Source of the DNA: Burkholderiaceae bacterium
Lineage (GTDB): Bacteria > Pseudomonadota > Gammaproteobacteria > Burkholderiales > Burkholderiaceae_C
Direction: 5' to 3'
Length of the DNA stretch: 63,323 nt
NCBI GenBank assembly: GCA_016790575.1
Contig: JAEUOU010000013.1
Coordinates: 1 to 63,323, forward strand
Position numbers and translations under genes: made by a program
The notes under the pieces: generated by a model
What the model was told of the DNA's origin: nothing
The model's input: only the letters and a program-made list of their open reading frames with translations
Database searches by the model: none
Shown: piece after piece, positions 30,056-40,071 of the stretch
How positions within the stretch are numbered: position 1 is the first letter of the stretch
Layout: the number at the start of each line of letters is the position of its first letter

Positions 30056-33000
30056 ATGCCCGCCGTGACCGAACCCGACAAACCCGACCGTCCTGCCATT
30101 TGCGACCGTGAACCGCCTGCCGTGGCCGGGCCTGGAGGTGATGACGGTGGTGCCCCACTTCCCGAAGAGGTGCGGCGACCAATCGCGTTGAAGGATGGGC
30201 ATCGCAGCGCGATCAGCATCCGCGGCGCGCGCACCCACAACCTCAAGAACATCGATGTCGACATCCCGCGCAATCAGCTGGTGGTCATCACGGGCTTGTC
30301 GGGCTCGGGCAAATCCAGCCTGGCGTTCGACACCTTGTATGCCGAAGGCCAGCGCCGCTACGTGGAAAGCCTGAGTGCCTACGCCCGCCAGTTCCTGCAA
30401 CTGATGGACAAGCCCGACGTGGATCTGATCGAGGGTCTGTCGCCGGCGATTTCCATCGAGCAGAAAGCCACCAGCCACAACCCGCGCTCGACCGTGGGCA
30501 CGGTGACCGAGATTCACGACTATCTGCGACTGTTGTTTGCCCGCGCCGGCACGCCCTACTGTCCCGACCACGGCTTGCCGCTGCAGGCACAGACGGTCAG
30601 CCAGATGGTCGATGCGGTACTGGCACTCCCGCCCGAGACAAAAATCATGGTGCTGGCGCCCGTGGCGCGAGGCCGAAAAGGGGAGTTCGCCGAACTGTTT
30701 GCCGACCTGCAGACGCAGGGCTTCGTGCGGATTCGGGTAAACGGCGAGACCTTCGAGACGGACCGGTTGCCGCCCTTGAAAAAAAACGAGAAGCACGACA
30801 TCGACGTGGTCATCGACCGACTGCGGGTGCGCGGCGCCGACGACCCGGCCGGGCGGGATCAGGTCCGCCAACGCCTGGCGGAAAGTTTCGAGGCCGCGCT
30901 GCGCCTGGCCGACGGCCGTGCGGTGGCGCTGGAGATGGACAGCGGACGCGAGCATCTGTTCAACGCCCGGTTTGCCTGCCCGGTCTGCAGCTATTCGATC
31001 AGCGAGCTGGAACCGCGCCTGTTCTCCTTCAACTCCCCGGCCGGCGCCTGCCCCACCTGCGACGGACTGGGCACCACCGACGTGTTCGACGCCGAGCGGG
31101 TCGTTGCCTTCCCGTCCCTGAGCCTGGCCGGCGGCGCCATCAAAGGCTGGGACCGGCGCAATGGCTACTACTTTTCCCTGATTGAAAGTCTGGCGCGGCA
31201 CTACGGCTTCGACGTGGATGCGCCTTTCGAGTGCCTGCCCGCCGAAGCGCGGCACGCGGTGCTGCACGGTTCCGGTGACGAGGTCATCAAATTCAGCTAC
31301 ATCATGGAGTCAGGCGCTTCGCAGGGCCGCAAGATCACCAGGAAGCATGCTTTCGAGGGCATTCTTCCCAACATGGCGCGCCGCTACCGCGAAACCGACT
31401 CGGTGGTGGTGCGCGAAGAACTGGCCCGCTACCGCAGCACCCGCCCGTGCCCTGACTGTGGTGGAACCCGGCTGCGCCGGGAGGCCCGCCATGTCAAGGT
31501 CGGTGACGGGGCGCAGTCCAGGGCAATTTATGAAGTGAGCCACGTGACTCTGGGGGAGGCTCAGCACTGGTTCCAGACGCTGCGGCTCACCGGCGCCAAG
31601 GCCGACATCGCCGACAAGGTGGTGCGCGAAATCGGCAACCGGCTCAAGTTCCTCAACGACGTGGGGCTGAACTACCTCAGCCTCGACCGCAGCGCCGAGA
31701 CGCTGTCGGGCGGCGAGGCGCAGCGCATCCGCCTGGCCAGCCAGATCGGCTCCGGCCTCACCGGCGTGATGTACGTGCTGGACGAGCCCAGCATCGGCCT
31801 GCACCAGCGCGACAACGACCGGCTGATCGGCACGCTGCAACACCTGCGCGACCTGGGCAACAGCGTGCTGGTGGTCGAGCACGACGAAGACATGATCCGC
31901 GCCGCCGACCACGTCATCGACATGGGCCCCGGCGCGGGCGTGCATGGCGGGCGCGTGATGGCGCAGGGCCGCTGCGACGAGGTCGAGGCCACCGCCGGCT
32001 CGGTGACGGGCGACTACCTGGCCGGCCGGCGCCGCATTGCCGTGCCGCCCCGCCACACCGCCCAGCCCGGCGCGGTGCTGCGCATCGTCGGCGCGCGCGG
32101 CAACAGCCTGCGGGACGTGACCGTCGAGATCCCCGTCGGCTTGCTCACCTGCGTGACCGGTGTCAGCGGCTCGGGCAAGAGCACGCTGGTCAACGACACC
32201 CTCTACACCGCCGCGGCGCGGCAGATTCACCGCGCCCACGACGAGCCCGCGCCGCACGATGCCATCGAAGGCCTGGAGCTTTTCGACAAGGTGATCGCGG
32301 TGGACCAGTCGCCCATCGGCCGCACGCCGCGCAGCAACCCGGCCACCTACACCGGCCTGTTCACGCCGATTCGCGAGCTGATGGCCGAGGTGCCCACCGC
32401 GCGCGAGCGCGGCTACGGCCCGGGGCGCTTCAGCTTCAACGTGAGCGGCGGCCGCTGCGAAGCCTGCCAGGGCGACGGCGTGGTCAAGGTGGAAATGCAC
32501 TTCCTGCCCGACGTCTACGTGCCCTGCGACGTCTGCCACGGCCAGCGCTACAACCGCGAAACGCTGGAAGTGCTGTGGAAAGGCAAGAACATCGCCCAGA
32601 TCCTCGACATGACGGTGGAAGCCGCGCACGCCTTCTTCCGTGACGTGCCCGCCATCGAGCGCAAGCTGCACACCCTGCTGGACGTGGGCCTGAGCTACAT
32701 CCGCCTGGGCCAGAGCGCCACCACGCTCTCGGGCGGCGAGGCGCAGCGCGTGAAGCTGGCGCTGGAGCTGTCCAAACGCGACACCGGCCGCACGCTCTAC
32801 ATCTTGGACGAGCCCACCACCGGGCTGCACTTTGCCGACATCGACCTGCTGCTGAAAGTGCTGCACCAGCTGCGCGACGCCGGCAACACCATCGTCGTCA
32901 TCGAGCACAACCTGGACGTCATCAAGACCGCCGACTGGCTGATCGACATGGGCCCCGAAGGCGGCGCCGGCGGCGGCACCGTGGTGGGCATCGGCACCCC

Positions 33001-33088
33001 CGAAGACCTGGCCGCCAACCCGGCGAGCTTCACCGGGCGCTATCTGGCGCGGGTGCTGCACCGCCCGGCAACCGCACCGGACTCCTGA
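30056..33088 (+). CDS. uvrA: excinuclease ABC subunit A
   Basis: A 1010-residue UvrA, longer than E. coli (940) because of a ~50-residue N-terminal extension rich in Pro and Asp. Two ATPase modules are seen: Walker [10 protein letters not shown] near 80 and GVSGSGKST near 700, with LSGGEAQR signatures in each half. Zinc sites CPVC...CPTC and CEAC...CDVC are present. It recognises helix-distorting lesions with UvrB. No clear LexA box is visible in the 174 bases before it, only a GATAAT-like -10 near 30030. A shorter start at residue ~50 cannot be excluded. Confidence 0.97.
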   Translation: MPAVTEPDKPDRPAICDREPPAVAGPGGDDGGAPLPEEVRRPIALKDGHRSAISIRGARTHNLKNIDVDIPRNQLVVITGLSGSGKSSLAFDTLYAEGQRRYVESLSAYARQFLQLMDKPDVDLIEGLSPAISIEQKATSHNPRSTVGTVTEIHDYLRLLFARAGTPYCPDHGLPLQAQTVSQMVDAVLALPPETKIMVLAPVARGRKGEFAELFADLQTQGFVRIRVNGETFETDRLPPLKKNEKHDIDVVIDRLRVRGADDPAGRDQVRQRLAESFEAALRLADGRAVALEMDSGREHLFNARFACPVCSYSISELEPRLFSFNSPAGACPTCDGLGTTDVFDAERVVAFPSLSLAGGAIKGWDRRNGYYFSLIESLARHYGFDVDAPFECLPAEARHAVLHGSGDEVIKFSYIMESGASQGRKITRKHAFEGILPNMARRYRETDSVVVREELARYRSTRPCPDCGGTRLRREARHVKVGDGAQSRAIYEVSHVTLGEAQHWFQTLRLTGAKADIADKVVREIGNRLKFLNDVGLNYLSLDRSAETLSGGEAQRIRLASQIGSGLTGVMYVLDEPSIGLHQRDNDRLIGTLQHLRDLGNSVLVVEHDEDMIRAADHVIDMGPGAGVHGGRVMAQGRCDEVEATAGSVTGDYLAGRRRIAVPPRHTAQPGAVLRIVGARGNSLRDVTVEIPVGLLTCVTGVSGSGKSTLVNDTLYTAAARQIHRAHDEPAPHDAIEGLELFDKVIAVDQSPIGRTPRSNPATYTGLFTPIRELMAEVPTARERGYGPGRFSFNVSGGRCEACQGDGVVKVEMHFLPDVYVPCDVCHGQRYNRETLEVLWKGKNIAQILDMTVEAAHAFFRDVPAIERKLHTLLDVGLSYIRLGQSATTLSGGEAQRVKLALELSKRDTGRTLYILDEPTTGLHFADIDLLLKVLHQLRDAGNTIVVIEHNLDVIKTADWLIDMGPEGGAGGGTVVGIGTPEDLAANPASFTGRYLARVLHRPATAPDS

Positions 33089-33130
33089 AAAGAGAGCTGA
33101 AGTCGACCATTTTGCGATGGGTATGGTCAC
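33088..33130 (+). repeat. dispersed ~42-bp repeat, copy 3
   Basis: AAAAGAGAGCTGAAGTCGACC, then ATTTTGCG, then ATGGGTATGGTCAC. It begins on the last base of the uvrA stop codon. It is the most diverged copy at its left end but keeps GACC and GGGTATGG. Confidence 0.65.
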
Positions 33131-33204
33131 TTTTGACCATAAAAATGCGCCACAAGGCGGTTTCTGGCGTCGAGTGGCTTTGCGGACGGCGCGGCGGGTT
33201 CGTT

Positions 33205-33897
33205 TCAGGTCCGAACCACCACCGGGAACGTGGCGTTCAGGCCGTCCGGGCCAGAGCGAAAGTCAACCTCCAGCTGCGCGCGGGCGTCGGCGTCCAGACG
33301 GGCCAGCAACCAGTCGCGGGCATTGGCGCCTTCGCCGCGCACGTAGATCTGCGTCGTCAGCAACTCCCGCGAACCCAGGCGCACCTTCAGATGGATGTGG
33401 GGTGGCCGTCCCGGGTAGGAAACCGGCCGGATGGTGCGAAATCGCCAGCCGCCTTCCGCGTCGACCGTGGTGCGACCGAAACCCTGAAACGCCATGGCCC
33501 GGTCGCCGGACGACCGGCTGTGCCGGTACAGCCCCCGGTGGTCGCATTGCCAGATTTCCACCACGGCGCCCCGCACCGGACGGCCGTCGAGGTCGACCAC
33601 CGAACCGTTGACCCAGGCGGGCTGGCCGCCGTCCGACATCTGGCTGCCGTTGCGCAAGAGGTCAGCGTCGGCATCGGCCAGGCTTTGGTCAGGGTAGAAC
33701 GGGCCTTCGGACTGGGAGGGGGTCGGGCGCAGGGAGCGCGCATGCGCCGGCCGTCCCGCCATCAGCGCGGGAAACGCCACCCAAGCCGGCGCGGCCAGCA
33801 GCCAGCGGCGGCGGCTGGCGAGCCCCGGCAGCTGCGTGGCCCTGTCGGGGTGAATCACGGCGCCGCTTGGGGTGGGTGATCGGTGACTGACGGTCAT
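33205..33897 (-). CDS. intradiol ring-cleavage dioxygenase-like protein, Tat-exported
   Basis: A 230-residue protein with a Tat-like leader (SRRRWLLAAPAWVAFPALMAG at ~28-48, ending AHA) and a protocatechuate 3,4-dioxygenase-type beta-sandwich. Segments EGPFYPD, VEIWQCDHRGLYRH and SYPGRPPHIHLKV supply the tyrosine and two-histidine pattern of the non-haem iron site. Cytoplasmic enzymes of this family open catechol rings. Exported, single-subunit members are known only as predicted proteins to me, and their substrate is unknown. GGAGG lies 6 bases before the ATG. It is a single gene. Confidence 0.85.
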   Translation of the reverse strand: MTVSHRSPTPSGAVIHPDRATQLPGLASRRRWLLAAPAWVAFPALMAGRPAHARSLRPTPSQSEGPFYPDQSLADADADLLRNGSQMSDGGQPAWVNGSVVDLDGRPVRGAVVEIWQCDHRGLYRHSRSSGDRAMAFQGFGRTTVDAEGGWRFRTIRPVSYPGRPPHIHLKVRLGSRELLTTQIYVRGEGANARDWLLARLDADARAQLEVDFRSGPDGLNATFPVVVRT

Positions 33898-34011
33898 GGA
33901 ACGCCTCCAGTGTGAAAAGGGCAGCGTGCTTGGCGCACCTTGGCTTGAGCCGACCGTGCGCCGACAAGTTCCCGCCCGAAGGCCTCGGTGTGGGCGTCGC
34001 CGCGTAAAGAT

Positions 34012-34056
34012 GAGAAAAAAATAGCAAAGAATGACCGAAATACGCTGGGTATTGCC
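34012..34056 (+). repeat. dispersed ~42-bp repeat, copy 4
   Basis: GAGAAAAAAATAGCAAAGAATGACC, then GAAATACGCTGGGTATTGCC. It lies in the ~225-base gap between the dioxygenase start and the receiver-Hpt gene stop. In the forward frame it reads MTEIRWVLP, like copies 6 and 8. Confidence 0.8.
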
Positions 34057-34124
34057 AGTTTTTCCTCCGAAACGGCCGAAATCACCGCCACCCGAGGGCG
34101 GCGGGGCCGTTTGCAGGCCCGGAT

Positions 34125-34931
34125 TCAGGGTTCGGGCGTCAGTTTCGGCGGAGCCCAGTGCGCCAGCCAAGCCAGCCGGGGCTCCAGCTCGGCCAGCAGG
34201 GCGTCGACGTCGTGCCATCGACCTTCTGCGGCGGCCGGGCCGAGCCGCCGGGCCAGCGCGACGACCGTGACCGCCGACAGGTTGCCCGCCATGCCGATGA
34301 TGGCGTGGGCGCGGCGGCGCAGCTCGGGGACATCCCGCTGCTGCGCGGCGCTGCGCAATGCCTGCGCAAGGAGTGGCCAGTCCGGCCGGGCCAGCTCGAC
34401 CAGATCAGCCAGCAGCGCACTGTCGCCCTCAAAGCGGTCCCGCAGCTCGTCCAGGTCAATTTCAGCCAGCGCGGGGTCGGCGTCCGCAACGGGGCGCGCG
34501 CCGGTGGCGGGTGGCTGGGTGCCTGCGGCCATGACACGGGCCACCTCGGCGGCGAGTTCGTCCGCGCTGACCGGCTTGCCCACATAGCCATCCATGCCAT
34601 GGTCCAGACACTGCTGGCGGTCGCCGTGGAGTGTCTGTGCCGTCATGGCAATGATGGGTACACGGATGCGACCCGTCTGCGCCTCGTGGGCGCGTATGGC
34701 GCGGGTGGCTGACAGGCCGTCCATCTGGGGCATCTGGATGTCCATCAGCACCAGGTCCAGGCCGCCTTGAACCGCCCGGGCGACACCCTGGGCGCCATCG
34801 GCGGCGACCTCGACCCGGTGACCCAGACGCTCCAGCTGGCGCACGGCCACCGTCTGGTTGATCCGGTTGTCCTCGACCAGCAGGACGTTCAGCGGTGCGC
34901 TGGCGGACAATGGGCGGGGCGGTGCGGACAT
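34125..34931 (-). CDS. orphan response regulator with receiver and Hpt domains
   Basis: A 268-residue protein. Residues 14-132 are a receiver (LLVEDNRINQTVA, phosphoacceptor Asp in LVLMDIQMPQMDG near 63, Lys in GYVGKPV near 118). After an Ala/Pro linker, residues ~160-255 form a histidine phosphotransfer domain with the acceptor His in RRRAHAIIGMAGNL. It looks like the detached C-terminal end of a BarA/EvgS-type hybrid kinase, with no kinase in the window. The usual Lys after the His (AHxIKG) is replaced by Ile. The role is to relay phosphate between an unknown sensor and regulator. Confidence 0.9.
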   Translation of the reverse strand: MSAPPRPLSASAPLNVLLVEDNRINQTVAVRQLERLGHRVEVAADGAQGVARAVQGGLDLVLMDIQMPQMDGLSATRAIRAHEAQTGRIRVPIIAMTAQTLHGDRQQCLDHGMDGYVGKPVSADELAAEVARVMAAGTQPPATGARPVADADPALAEIDLDELRDRFEGDSALLADLVELARPDWPLLAQALRSAAQQRDVPELRRRAHAIIGMAGNLSAVTVVALARRLGPAAAEGRWHDVDALLAELEPRLAWLAHWAPPKLTPEP

Positions 34932-35027
34932 TCTCGTCAGGCAACAAGAGCGGGTGGAGTGCCAATCCTACGGCATCGCCGTTGTGGTGCGGCCGCCGCT
35001 CGGACGGCCGCTGCCTATACTGGCGGC

Positions 35028-35267
35028 ATGCAAGAGACCCCTGTGCCGGCCGCGCAAGACCGGACCCCCGCCGATCCCGGCCGATGTCCCGTGTGTGGTC
35101 AGGATAACCGCTGCGCGATGGAGATGGAACGAATCACCGGCGAAAAGCAGCCGCCGTGCTGGTGCACGCAGATTCGTTTCGACCCGGCTGCGCTGGCCGC
35201 GCTGCCGACCGGGGCGCGGGGTGTCTCCTGCCTGTGCCCGGCCTGTGCACGGCCGCTGCCGGCCTGA
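35028..35267 (+). CDS. cysteine-rich CWC family protein
   Basis: A 79-residue protein with the pattern CPVCGQDNRCAM, PPCWC and CLCPAC, the ordered cysteines of the Cys-rich CWC family (Pfam Cys_rich_CWC). The cysteines are likely to bind zinc. Function is unknown. The TGA stop is directly followed by the ATG of the DHA2 transporter, so the two are likely translated together. Confidence 0.85.
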   Translation: MQETPVPAAQDRTPADPGRCPVCGQDNRCAMEMERITGEKQPPCWCTQIRFDPAALAALPTGARGVSCLCPACARPLPA

Positions 35268-36776
35268 ATGACCGGGGCGCCCCATGGTCCCGGCCGGCCT
35301 GTTCCCATGACGCCACCCGACACGGCGCCGCGCGGCAGCCTGGCCGATCTGCAGGCGCGCTTCGGGCGGCGGTACCGATGGCTGCTGCTGCTGGCGGTCA
35401 TGGTGGGCACGATGGCGTCGATCATGTCGTCCACCATCGTCAATGTCGCGATTCCGGACCTGAGCGGCCATTTCGCGCTGGGCCAGGAGCGCGCCCAGTG
35501 GGTCACCAGCAGCTTCATGGTGGCAATGACGGTTTCCATGCTCACCACGCCCTGGCTGCTGCTGCGCTACGGATATCGCCGGGTCTATGGCGGGTGCATG
35601 CTTTTGCTGCTGGTGGGCGGTGTGGCCGGCGGGTTGGCCAACGACTTCAATCTGGTGCTGGCCGCCCGCCTTGCCGAGGGCCTGGCCGCCGGGATCGTCC
35701 AGCCCATTCCGGCCATCATCATCCTGCGGGCGTTCGAGCCGCACGAGCAGGGCCGTGCGAGCGCGGTGTTTGGCACCGGTGTGGTGCTTGCCCCGGCCAT
35801 TGGCCCGAGCATTGGCGGGGTGCTGGTCGATCTGTGGGGTTGGCGGTCCATTTTTTACATGGTGGTGCCGTTCTGCCTGGCTGCGTTGTGGCTGGCGCGC
35901 CGCTACGTGCCGGTCACCGGGCCCGGCGGCCTGGCGGCCGACCGTGACGGAGCGGGCCTGGACTGGTGGGGGCTGGCGCTGGTCACCGTCGCTACCGTTG
36001 CCTTGCTGGCCGGACTGGTGGCGCTGCGCAGCGGTTTGAGCCAGCAATCGGCGCTGTTGCTGGCTGCTGCCGCCGTGGCAACGCTGGGTTTCGTCCTTTT
36101 GCAGCGCCACTTGCTTCGGGGCGCCTCCGGCGGCGGACGCCAGCCTTTGCTGGACGGCCGGGTCTTCGCGCGTCAGCGCTATCGCATGGGTTCAGTGGTG
36201 GCCTTCATCTATGGTGCCGCCCTGTTCGGCTCAACCTATCTGGTGCCGGTTTACCTGCAGATGGGGCTGAAATTGTCGGCGGCGTATGTCGGCACGCTGT
36301 TGCTGCCGGCTGGCCTGGTGCTGGCGGCGACGATTGCCCTGGTCGGACGCCTGGCCGACCGTCAGCCACCGCACCGGCTGGTGGCGGCCGGACTGTTCAT
36401 GCTGGCGCTGTCGTTCGCGGCCATGGTCACGGTGGGATACCAGACCCCCATGGGCTGGCTGCTGGCCTGGGTGGTGCTGGGGCGCATCGGGCTGGGATTC
36501 ATCCTGCCTTCGCTCAACCTGGGCGCCATGCGGGGTTTGCCCGGGGCCCTGATTCCCCAGGGCGCGAGCGCGATCAATTTCCTGCGGATGCTGGGCGGCG
36601 CGGCGGGCGTCGCGTTGTGTGGGGTTGCCCTCGAATGGCGATTTGCGGTCCATGGCCCGACATTGACCGCTTTCAACGAAGTGTTTGTCGGGCTGGCGGC
36701 CTTGTGTGCGCTGGCCCTGATTGCGGCCTTGCGGATGCGCGAAGCCGATTCGTCCACTACGGCTGCAAAGGAATGA
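35268..36776 (+). CDS. DHA2-family (EmrB/QacA) MFS efflux transporter
   Basis: A 502-residue transporter with 14 predicted helices. MASIMSSTIVNVAIPDLSGHF and QWVTSSFMVAMTVSMLTTPWLL are the DHA2 opening motifs; the GTGVVLAPAIGPSIGG motif C marks antiporters. The ATG at 35268 follows the CWC stop at once; a second ATG at 35307 would make it 13 residues shorter. No EmrA adaptor is adjacent. It probably exports hydrophobic compounds; the cargo is unknown. Confidence 0.92.
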   Translation: MTGAPHGPGRPVPMTPPDTAPRGSLADLQARFGRRYRWLLLLAVMVGTMASIMSSTIVNVAIPDLSGHFALGQERAQWVTSSFMVAMTVSMLTTPWLLLRYGYRRVYGGCMLLLLVGGVAGGLANDFNLVLAARLAEGLAAGIVQPIPAIIILRAFEPHEQGRASAVFGTGVVLAPAIGPSIGGVLVDLWGWRSIFYMVVPFCLAALWLARRYVPVTGPGGLAADRDGAGLDWWGLALVTVATVALLAGLVALRSGLSQQSALLLAAAAVATLGFVLLQRHLLRGASGGGRQPLLDGRVFARQRYRMGSVVAFIYGAALFGSTYLVPVYLQMGLKLSAAYVGTLLLPAGLVLAATIALVGRLADRQPPHRLVAAGLFMLALSFAAMVTVGYQTPMGWLLAWVVLGRIGLGFILPSLNLGAMRGLPGALIPQGASAINFLRMLGGAAGVALCGVALEWRFAVHGPTLTAFNEVFVGLAALCALALIAALRMREADSSTTAAKE

Positions 36777-36780
36777 CGCG

Positions 36781-37557
36781 ATGTGCCAGTTGCTGGGCAT
36801 GAACTGCAATACCCCGACCGATGTGCGTTTCAGCTTCACCGGATTTGCCCAGCGGGGCGGGCGCACCGACCACCATGGCGATGGCTGGGGCATCGCCTTT
36901 TTCGAAGGCCGCGGCGTGCGCCATTTCGTCGATCACCAGGGCGCTGCCGAGTCGCCGGTGGCCGCGCTGATTCGCGACTACCCGATCAAGAGCTGCAACG
37001 TCATCGCCCACATCCGCAAAGCCACCCAGGGTGTGGTGGCGCTGGAGAACTGCCACCCGTTCGTGCGGGAACTGTGGGGGCGGTACTGGGTGTTCGCCCA
37101 CAACGGCGACCTCAAGGACTTTCACCCGCGATTGCACGGCAGCTTCCAGCCGGTCGGCGCGACCGACAGCGAGCGGGCCTTCTGCTGGCTCATGCAGGAG
37201 CTGGCCAAATCCCATGCGGGCGTGCCCTCGGTCGCCGAGCTGAGCCTGACTTTGCGCGAGCTGGTGCCGCAACTGGCACGGCATGGCACCTTCAACTGCC
37301 TGTTGTCCAACGGCCAGGCCCTCTGGGCGCATGCCACCTCCCAGCTGTGTTTTGTCGAGCGCCGGCACCCGTTTCGCAAGGCCCGCTTGTCGGATGAAGA
37401 TCTGAGTGTGGATTTCGCCGAGCACACCCGTCCGAGCGACCGGGTCGCGGTGGTGGTGACGGCGCCACTGACCACCGACGAGCAATGGACGCCCTGTCCC
37501 CCCGGGCATCTGCACCTGTTCGTCGATGGCGCCTTGCAGGACCGGTTGTCGGTCTGA
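36781..37557 (+). CDS. class II glutamine amidotransferase (YafJ-like)
   Basis: A 258-residue Ntn-type amidotransferase. Cys2 (MCQLLGMNCN) would become the N-terminal nucleophile after Met removal. HGDGWGIAFFEG near 35 and AHIRKATQGVV near 77 with the FAHNGDL loop near 106 are family motifs. It lacks a synthetase domain, as E. coli YafJ does, and its amido acceptor is not known. It starts 4 bases after the transporter stop. Confidence 0.93.
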   Translation: MCQLLGMNCNTPTDVRFSFTGFAQRGGRTDHHGDGWGIAFFEGRGVRHFVDHQGAAESPVAALIRDYPIKSCNVIAHIRKATQGVVALENCHPFVRELWGRYWVFAHNGDLKDFHPRLHGSFQPVGATDSERAFCWLMQELAKSHAGVPSVAELSLTLRELVPQLARHGTFNCLLSNGQALWAHATSQLCFVERRHPFRKARLSDEDLSVDFAEHTRPSDRVAVVVTAPLTTDEQWTPCPPGHLHLFVDGALQDRLSV

Positions 37558-37573
37558 GCCCGGCAAGGCCCTT

Positions 37574-39502
37574 TCAGCGCCGCCGCCGGTCCGCCAGCGC
37601 GAGCAGCGCCAGCGCCCACAGTGCCAGCAGGCCGCCCCATCCCCAGGCGCCGCCGCCGCTGGTCGGCGCCGGCAGGGCGGGTGTGTTGTCGCTGCCGGTT
37701 CCCGAACCTGTACCCGTTCCTGTACCCGTTCCGGGTGCAGCGGTTCCTGACCCTGTGCCAGTGCCGGTCCCGGAGCCTGGGCCGCTGCCCGGCAAGACGG
37801 TGAAACTCAATGCCCGGGCGTCCGAACGTCCGGCGGTGTCGGTCACCTCCAGTTCAACCTCCACCGTCGCGGCACTCACCACGGTACCGGGAATGTCAAC
37901 CTGGATCACCGGGCCGGATGTGGCGAGGAAATTCAAGGTTGGGCCGGACAACTGCCGCCAGCGGTAGGAAACCAGATTGGAGCCGCTCGCGGCCCGGCTC
38001 GCGCTGGCGTCGGCGGTCAGCCGCCCACCGGCCATGTAGGTCCCGCTGACCCGCGCGATCGCCCAGGGCCGCAAGGCCTGCAAGACGGCGCCGGGCGCGT
38101 CCAGCAGGCCCACGCCGCAGGTCGCGGTGGTACAGCGGCACACCTGGGGGGCACCTGCGGAGCAGGTGGGCTGATCAGCGCTGACCACATGGGCGCGGAC
38201 GCCAGCCTTCAGGCGCTCGCCCAGCGACTCGGGGTTCAGCGACGGGTTGAGTGACAGCATCAGCGCTGCGACGGCGGCAACCTGCGGCGCGGAAAAACTG
38301 GTGCCGACCCTGTCGGTGTAGGTGTGGGTGGCGGGTTCGCGGGGACCACTGTTGCTCAGGCCGTGCAAACCCAATCCGCTCTCCCCGCCGGGTGCCATGA
38401 GCGCCAGCTGCGGGCCGAAATTGGAGTAGCTGGTCTTGAAGCCGTCCGCGCCCACTGCGCCGACCGCGAACACATTGCGGCAGTCCGCCGGCCGTCGTAC
38501 CGCGCCGCCTTCGTTGCCGCCTGCCGCCACAATCAGCGTGCCGGCGGCTGTGACCTCGTCAATCACACTCTGGTAGGCGCTGGAGCAGGCTGCGTCTCCG
38601 CCCAGGCTGAGGTTGATGACCCGTGCCGGGTTGGCATTTGCGGGGGCCCCGGTTACCGCCAGCCCGGCTGACCACCGAAGGCCGTCGAGCAGGTCGCTCA
38701 GAAATGCACCACATTTGCCGGACACCCGCACGGGCAGGATGCGGCCGTTCCAATGGATGCCGGCGATACCCTCCCCGTTGTCGGCCACGGCGGCAATCTG
38801 ACCGGCAATGAAGGTGCCGTGCCAGGAGCTGGTCGCCACGTCGCAGCCCGCAAAAACCGTGGTGCGCTGGTCCTGCACACTGACCCAGTCGCCCGGGTCG
38901 GACGGGTCGGCGTCGCGCCCGTTACCGTCATTGGCGAATTCCACTTCCGAGACAAAATCGTACCCGGGCAGGATGCGGCCCGCCAACTCGGGGTGCGGCA
39001 GGATGCCGGAGTCGACCACCGCCACGGTGACCGGCGTGCCGGTGGTTACCGCCCAGGCAGCTGGCATGTTGATCGCCGCGGCGCGCGCACCGGCTGCCTG
39101 AAGGTTCCATTGACGGCTGGTGAACAGGGGGTCGTTGGGCGTGACGGCCTGGCGGCGGATCAGCACGTCCGGTTCCACGGACAGCACTTCGGGGTTGGCA
39201 CGCAAGCGTGTTGCCAGCGCACGCGCCTGGGCGATGTCGGTCACGGTGGCAAAGCGCAGGTGGTGATGGCGTTCGGTCAGTGCACGCAGGTCGGTGCTCA
39301 CAATGCCGCTGGCCTGGGCCGCAGAGCGCACACGCTCGCGCACGGCCTGGGGTGTTTCGGTGGCGCGCGCCGCCGGGGCGCGCATTTCGACGATCAGTCC
39401 CCGGACCGGCCGCCGATCGGTATCCGCAGACTCTGCGGCGCGCACGGGCACGGCCAGCATCAGTGCCAATGATGACCACAACAGGGGTTTGAGCATATTC
39501 AT
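37574..39502 (-). CDS. S8 family serine protease with GlyGly-CTERM sorting signal
   Basis: A 642-residue secreted subtilase. It has a signal peptide (1-22), an inhibitor-like prodomain (~35-110) and the catalytic set Asp (VAVVDSGILPHPEL), His (SSWHGTFIAGQ) and Ser (VGTSFSAPQVAA). After the catalytic domain come an Ig-like domain (~490-575) and a (GT/GS)-rich linker. The C-terminal GGGAWGWGG-hydrophobic-DRRRR end is a GlyGly-CTERM tail. That tail is the substrate of rhombosortase, whose gene lies immediately upstream with an ATGA overlap. The GGAGAAAACACA leader supports the ATG at 39502. Expected fate: tail cleavage, then surface attachment or secretion by type II secretion. Confidence 0.93.
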   Translation of the reverse strand: MNMLKPLLWSSLALMLAVPVRAAESADTDRRPVRGLIVEMRAPAARATETPQAVRERVRSAAQASGIVSTDLRALTERHHHLRFATVTDIAQARALATRLRANPEVLSVEPDVLIRRQAVTPNDPLFTSRQWNLQAAGARAAAINMPAAWAVTTGTPVTVAVVDSGILPHPELAGRILPGYDFVSEVEFANDGNGRDADPSDPGDWVSVQDQRTTVFAGCDVATSSWHGTFIAGQIAAVADNGEGIAGIHWNGRILPVRVSGKCGAFLSDLLDGLRWSAGLAVTGAPANANPARVINLSLGGDAACSSAYQSVIDEVTAAGTLIVAAGGNEGGAVRRPADCRNVFAVGAVGADGFKTSYSNFGPQLALMAPGGESGLGLHGLSNSGPREPATHTYTDRVGTSFSAPQVAAVAALMLSLNPSLNPESLGERLKAGVRAHVVSADQPTCSAGAPQVCRCTTATCGVGLLDAPGAVLQALRPWAIARVSGTYMAGGRLTADASASRAASGSNLVSYRWRQLSGPTLNFLATSGPVIQVDIPGTVVSAATVEVELEVTDTAGRSDARALSFTVLPGSGPGSGTGTGTGSGTAAPGTGTGTGTGSGTGSDNTPALPAPTSGGGAWGWGGLLALWALALLALADRRRR

Positions 39503-40071
39503 TGTGTTTTCTCCATGAGCGCGGGCTTCGGTGTTCCCTTCCTGGCCTCGGCACCCTGATAGGCGCATAACAGCGCTGCGACGCCGCCCGCCATGGTACC
39601 GCTCAGGTGCGCCGCCATAATGACCGTCATCTCCAGGCTCGCGTCCCAGGCGACCGGTTGCCGCCATGACGCCTCAAGCCACAGCTTGGCGGCCAGACCC
39701 GCGCCCAGCAGGGCGATGACTCCATCGCCGGGAGTGACGGGCCGGACAGGTGCGCCCCGCCGGCGGCGCATCAGATGGTCAACCACCATCGCGGCGGCCA
39801 AGCCATGCAGCGGACCGGACAGCCCGACATACCGGGGCAAATCCGGCCACGCCCCCAGTGCGAGCAAGCCCAGCGGCCAAGCGAGTGCGGCGGCGAGCCA
39901 GACCCTCTTGCGGGCTCGTGTCCCGTAGGCCAGGCAGGCCAGCGCGGCCAGTGCGAGCAGATTCACAACCAGGTGGGGGCCGTGCAGGTGGGCCAGCGGC
40001 GCGGTCAGCAGCGTCCAGGGCCGAGCCAGGCCGTCGGCCGCGAGCCAGGCCCAGGACGAATCAGGCAGCAC
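39499..40071 (-). CDS. rrtA: rhombosortase (rhomboid-family intramembrane serine protease)
   Basis: A 190-residue, six-helix rhomboid. HLHGPHLVVNLLALA carries the helix 2 His/Asn pattern, YVGLSGPLHGLAAA the catalytic GxSG serine near residue 100, and MAAHLSGTMAG the helix 6 histidine. Rhombosortases process proteins that end in GlyGly-CTERM tails, and the very next gene encodes such a protein. The GTG at 40071 with GGAGG 8 bases before it is preferred; an ATG at 40113 lies deep in gshB. The start overlaps gshB by 11 bases. Confidence 0.88.
   Translation of the reverse strand: MLPDSSWAWLAADGLARPWTLLTAPLAHLHGPHLVVNLLALAALACLAYGTRARKRVWLAAALAWPLGLLALGAWPDLPRYVGLSGPLHGLAAAMVVDHLMRRRRGAPVRPVTPGDGVIALLGAGLAAKLWLEASWRQPVAWDASLEMTVIMAAHLSGTMAGGVAALLCAYQGAEARKGTPKPALMEKTQ

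Noticed and set aside
28691..31267. Very long leftward open frame opposite uvrA
   Set aside because: Only its last ~400 codons are MFS sequence; the rest is the antisense shadow of uvrA in GC-rich DNA.
37680..37800. Tandem GTACCCGTTCC-like repeats read as a regulatory array
   Set aside because: They encode the (GT/GS)n linker of the S8 protease and are explained by the protein repeat.
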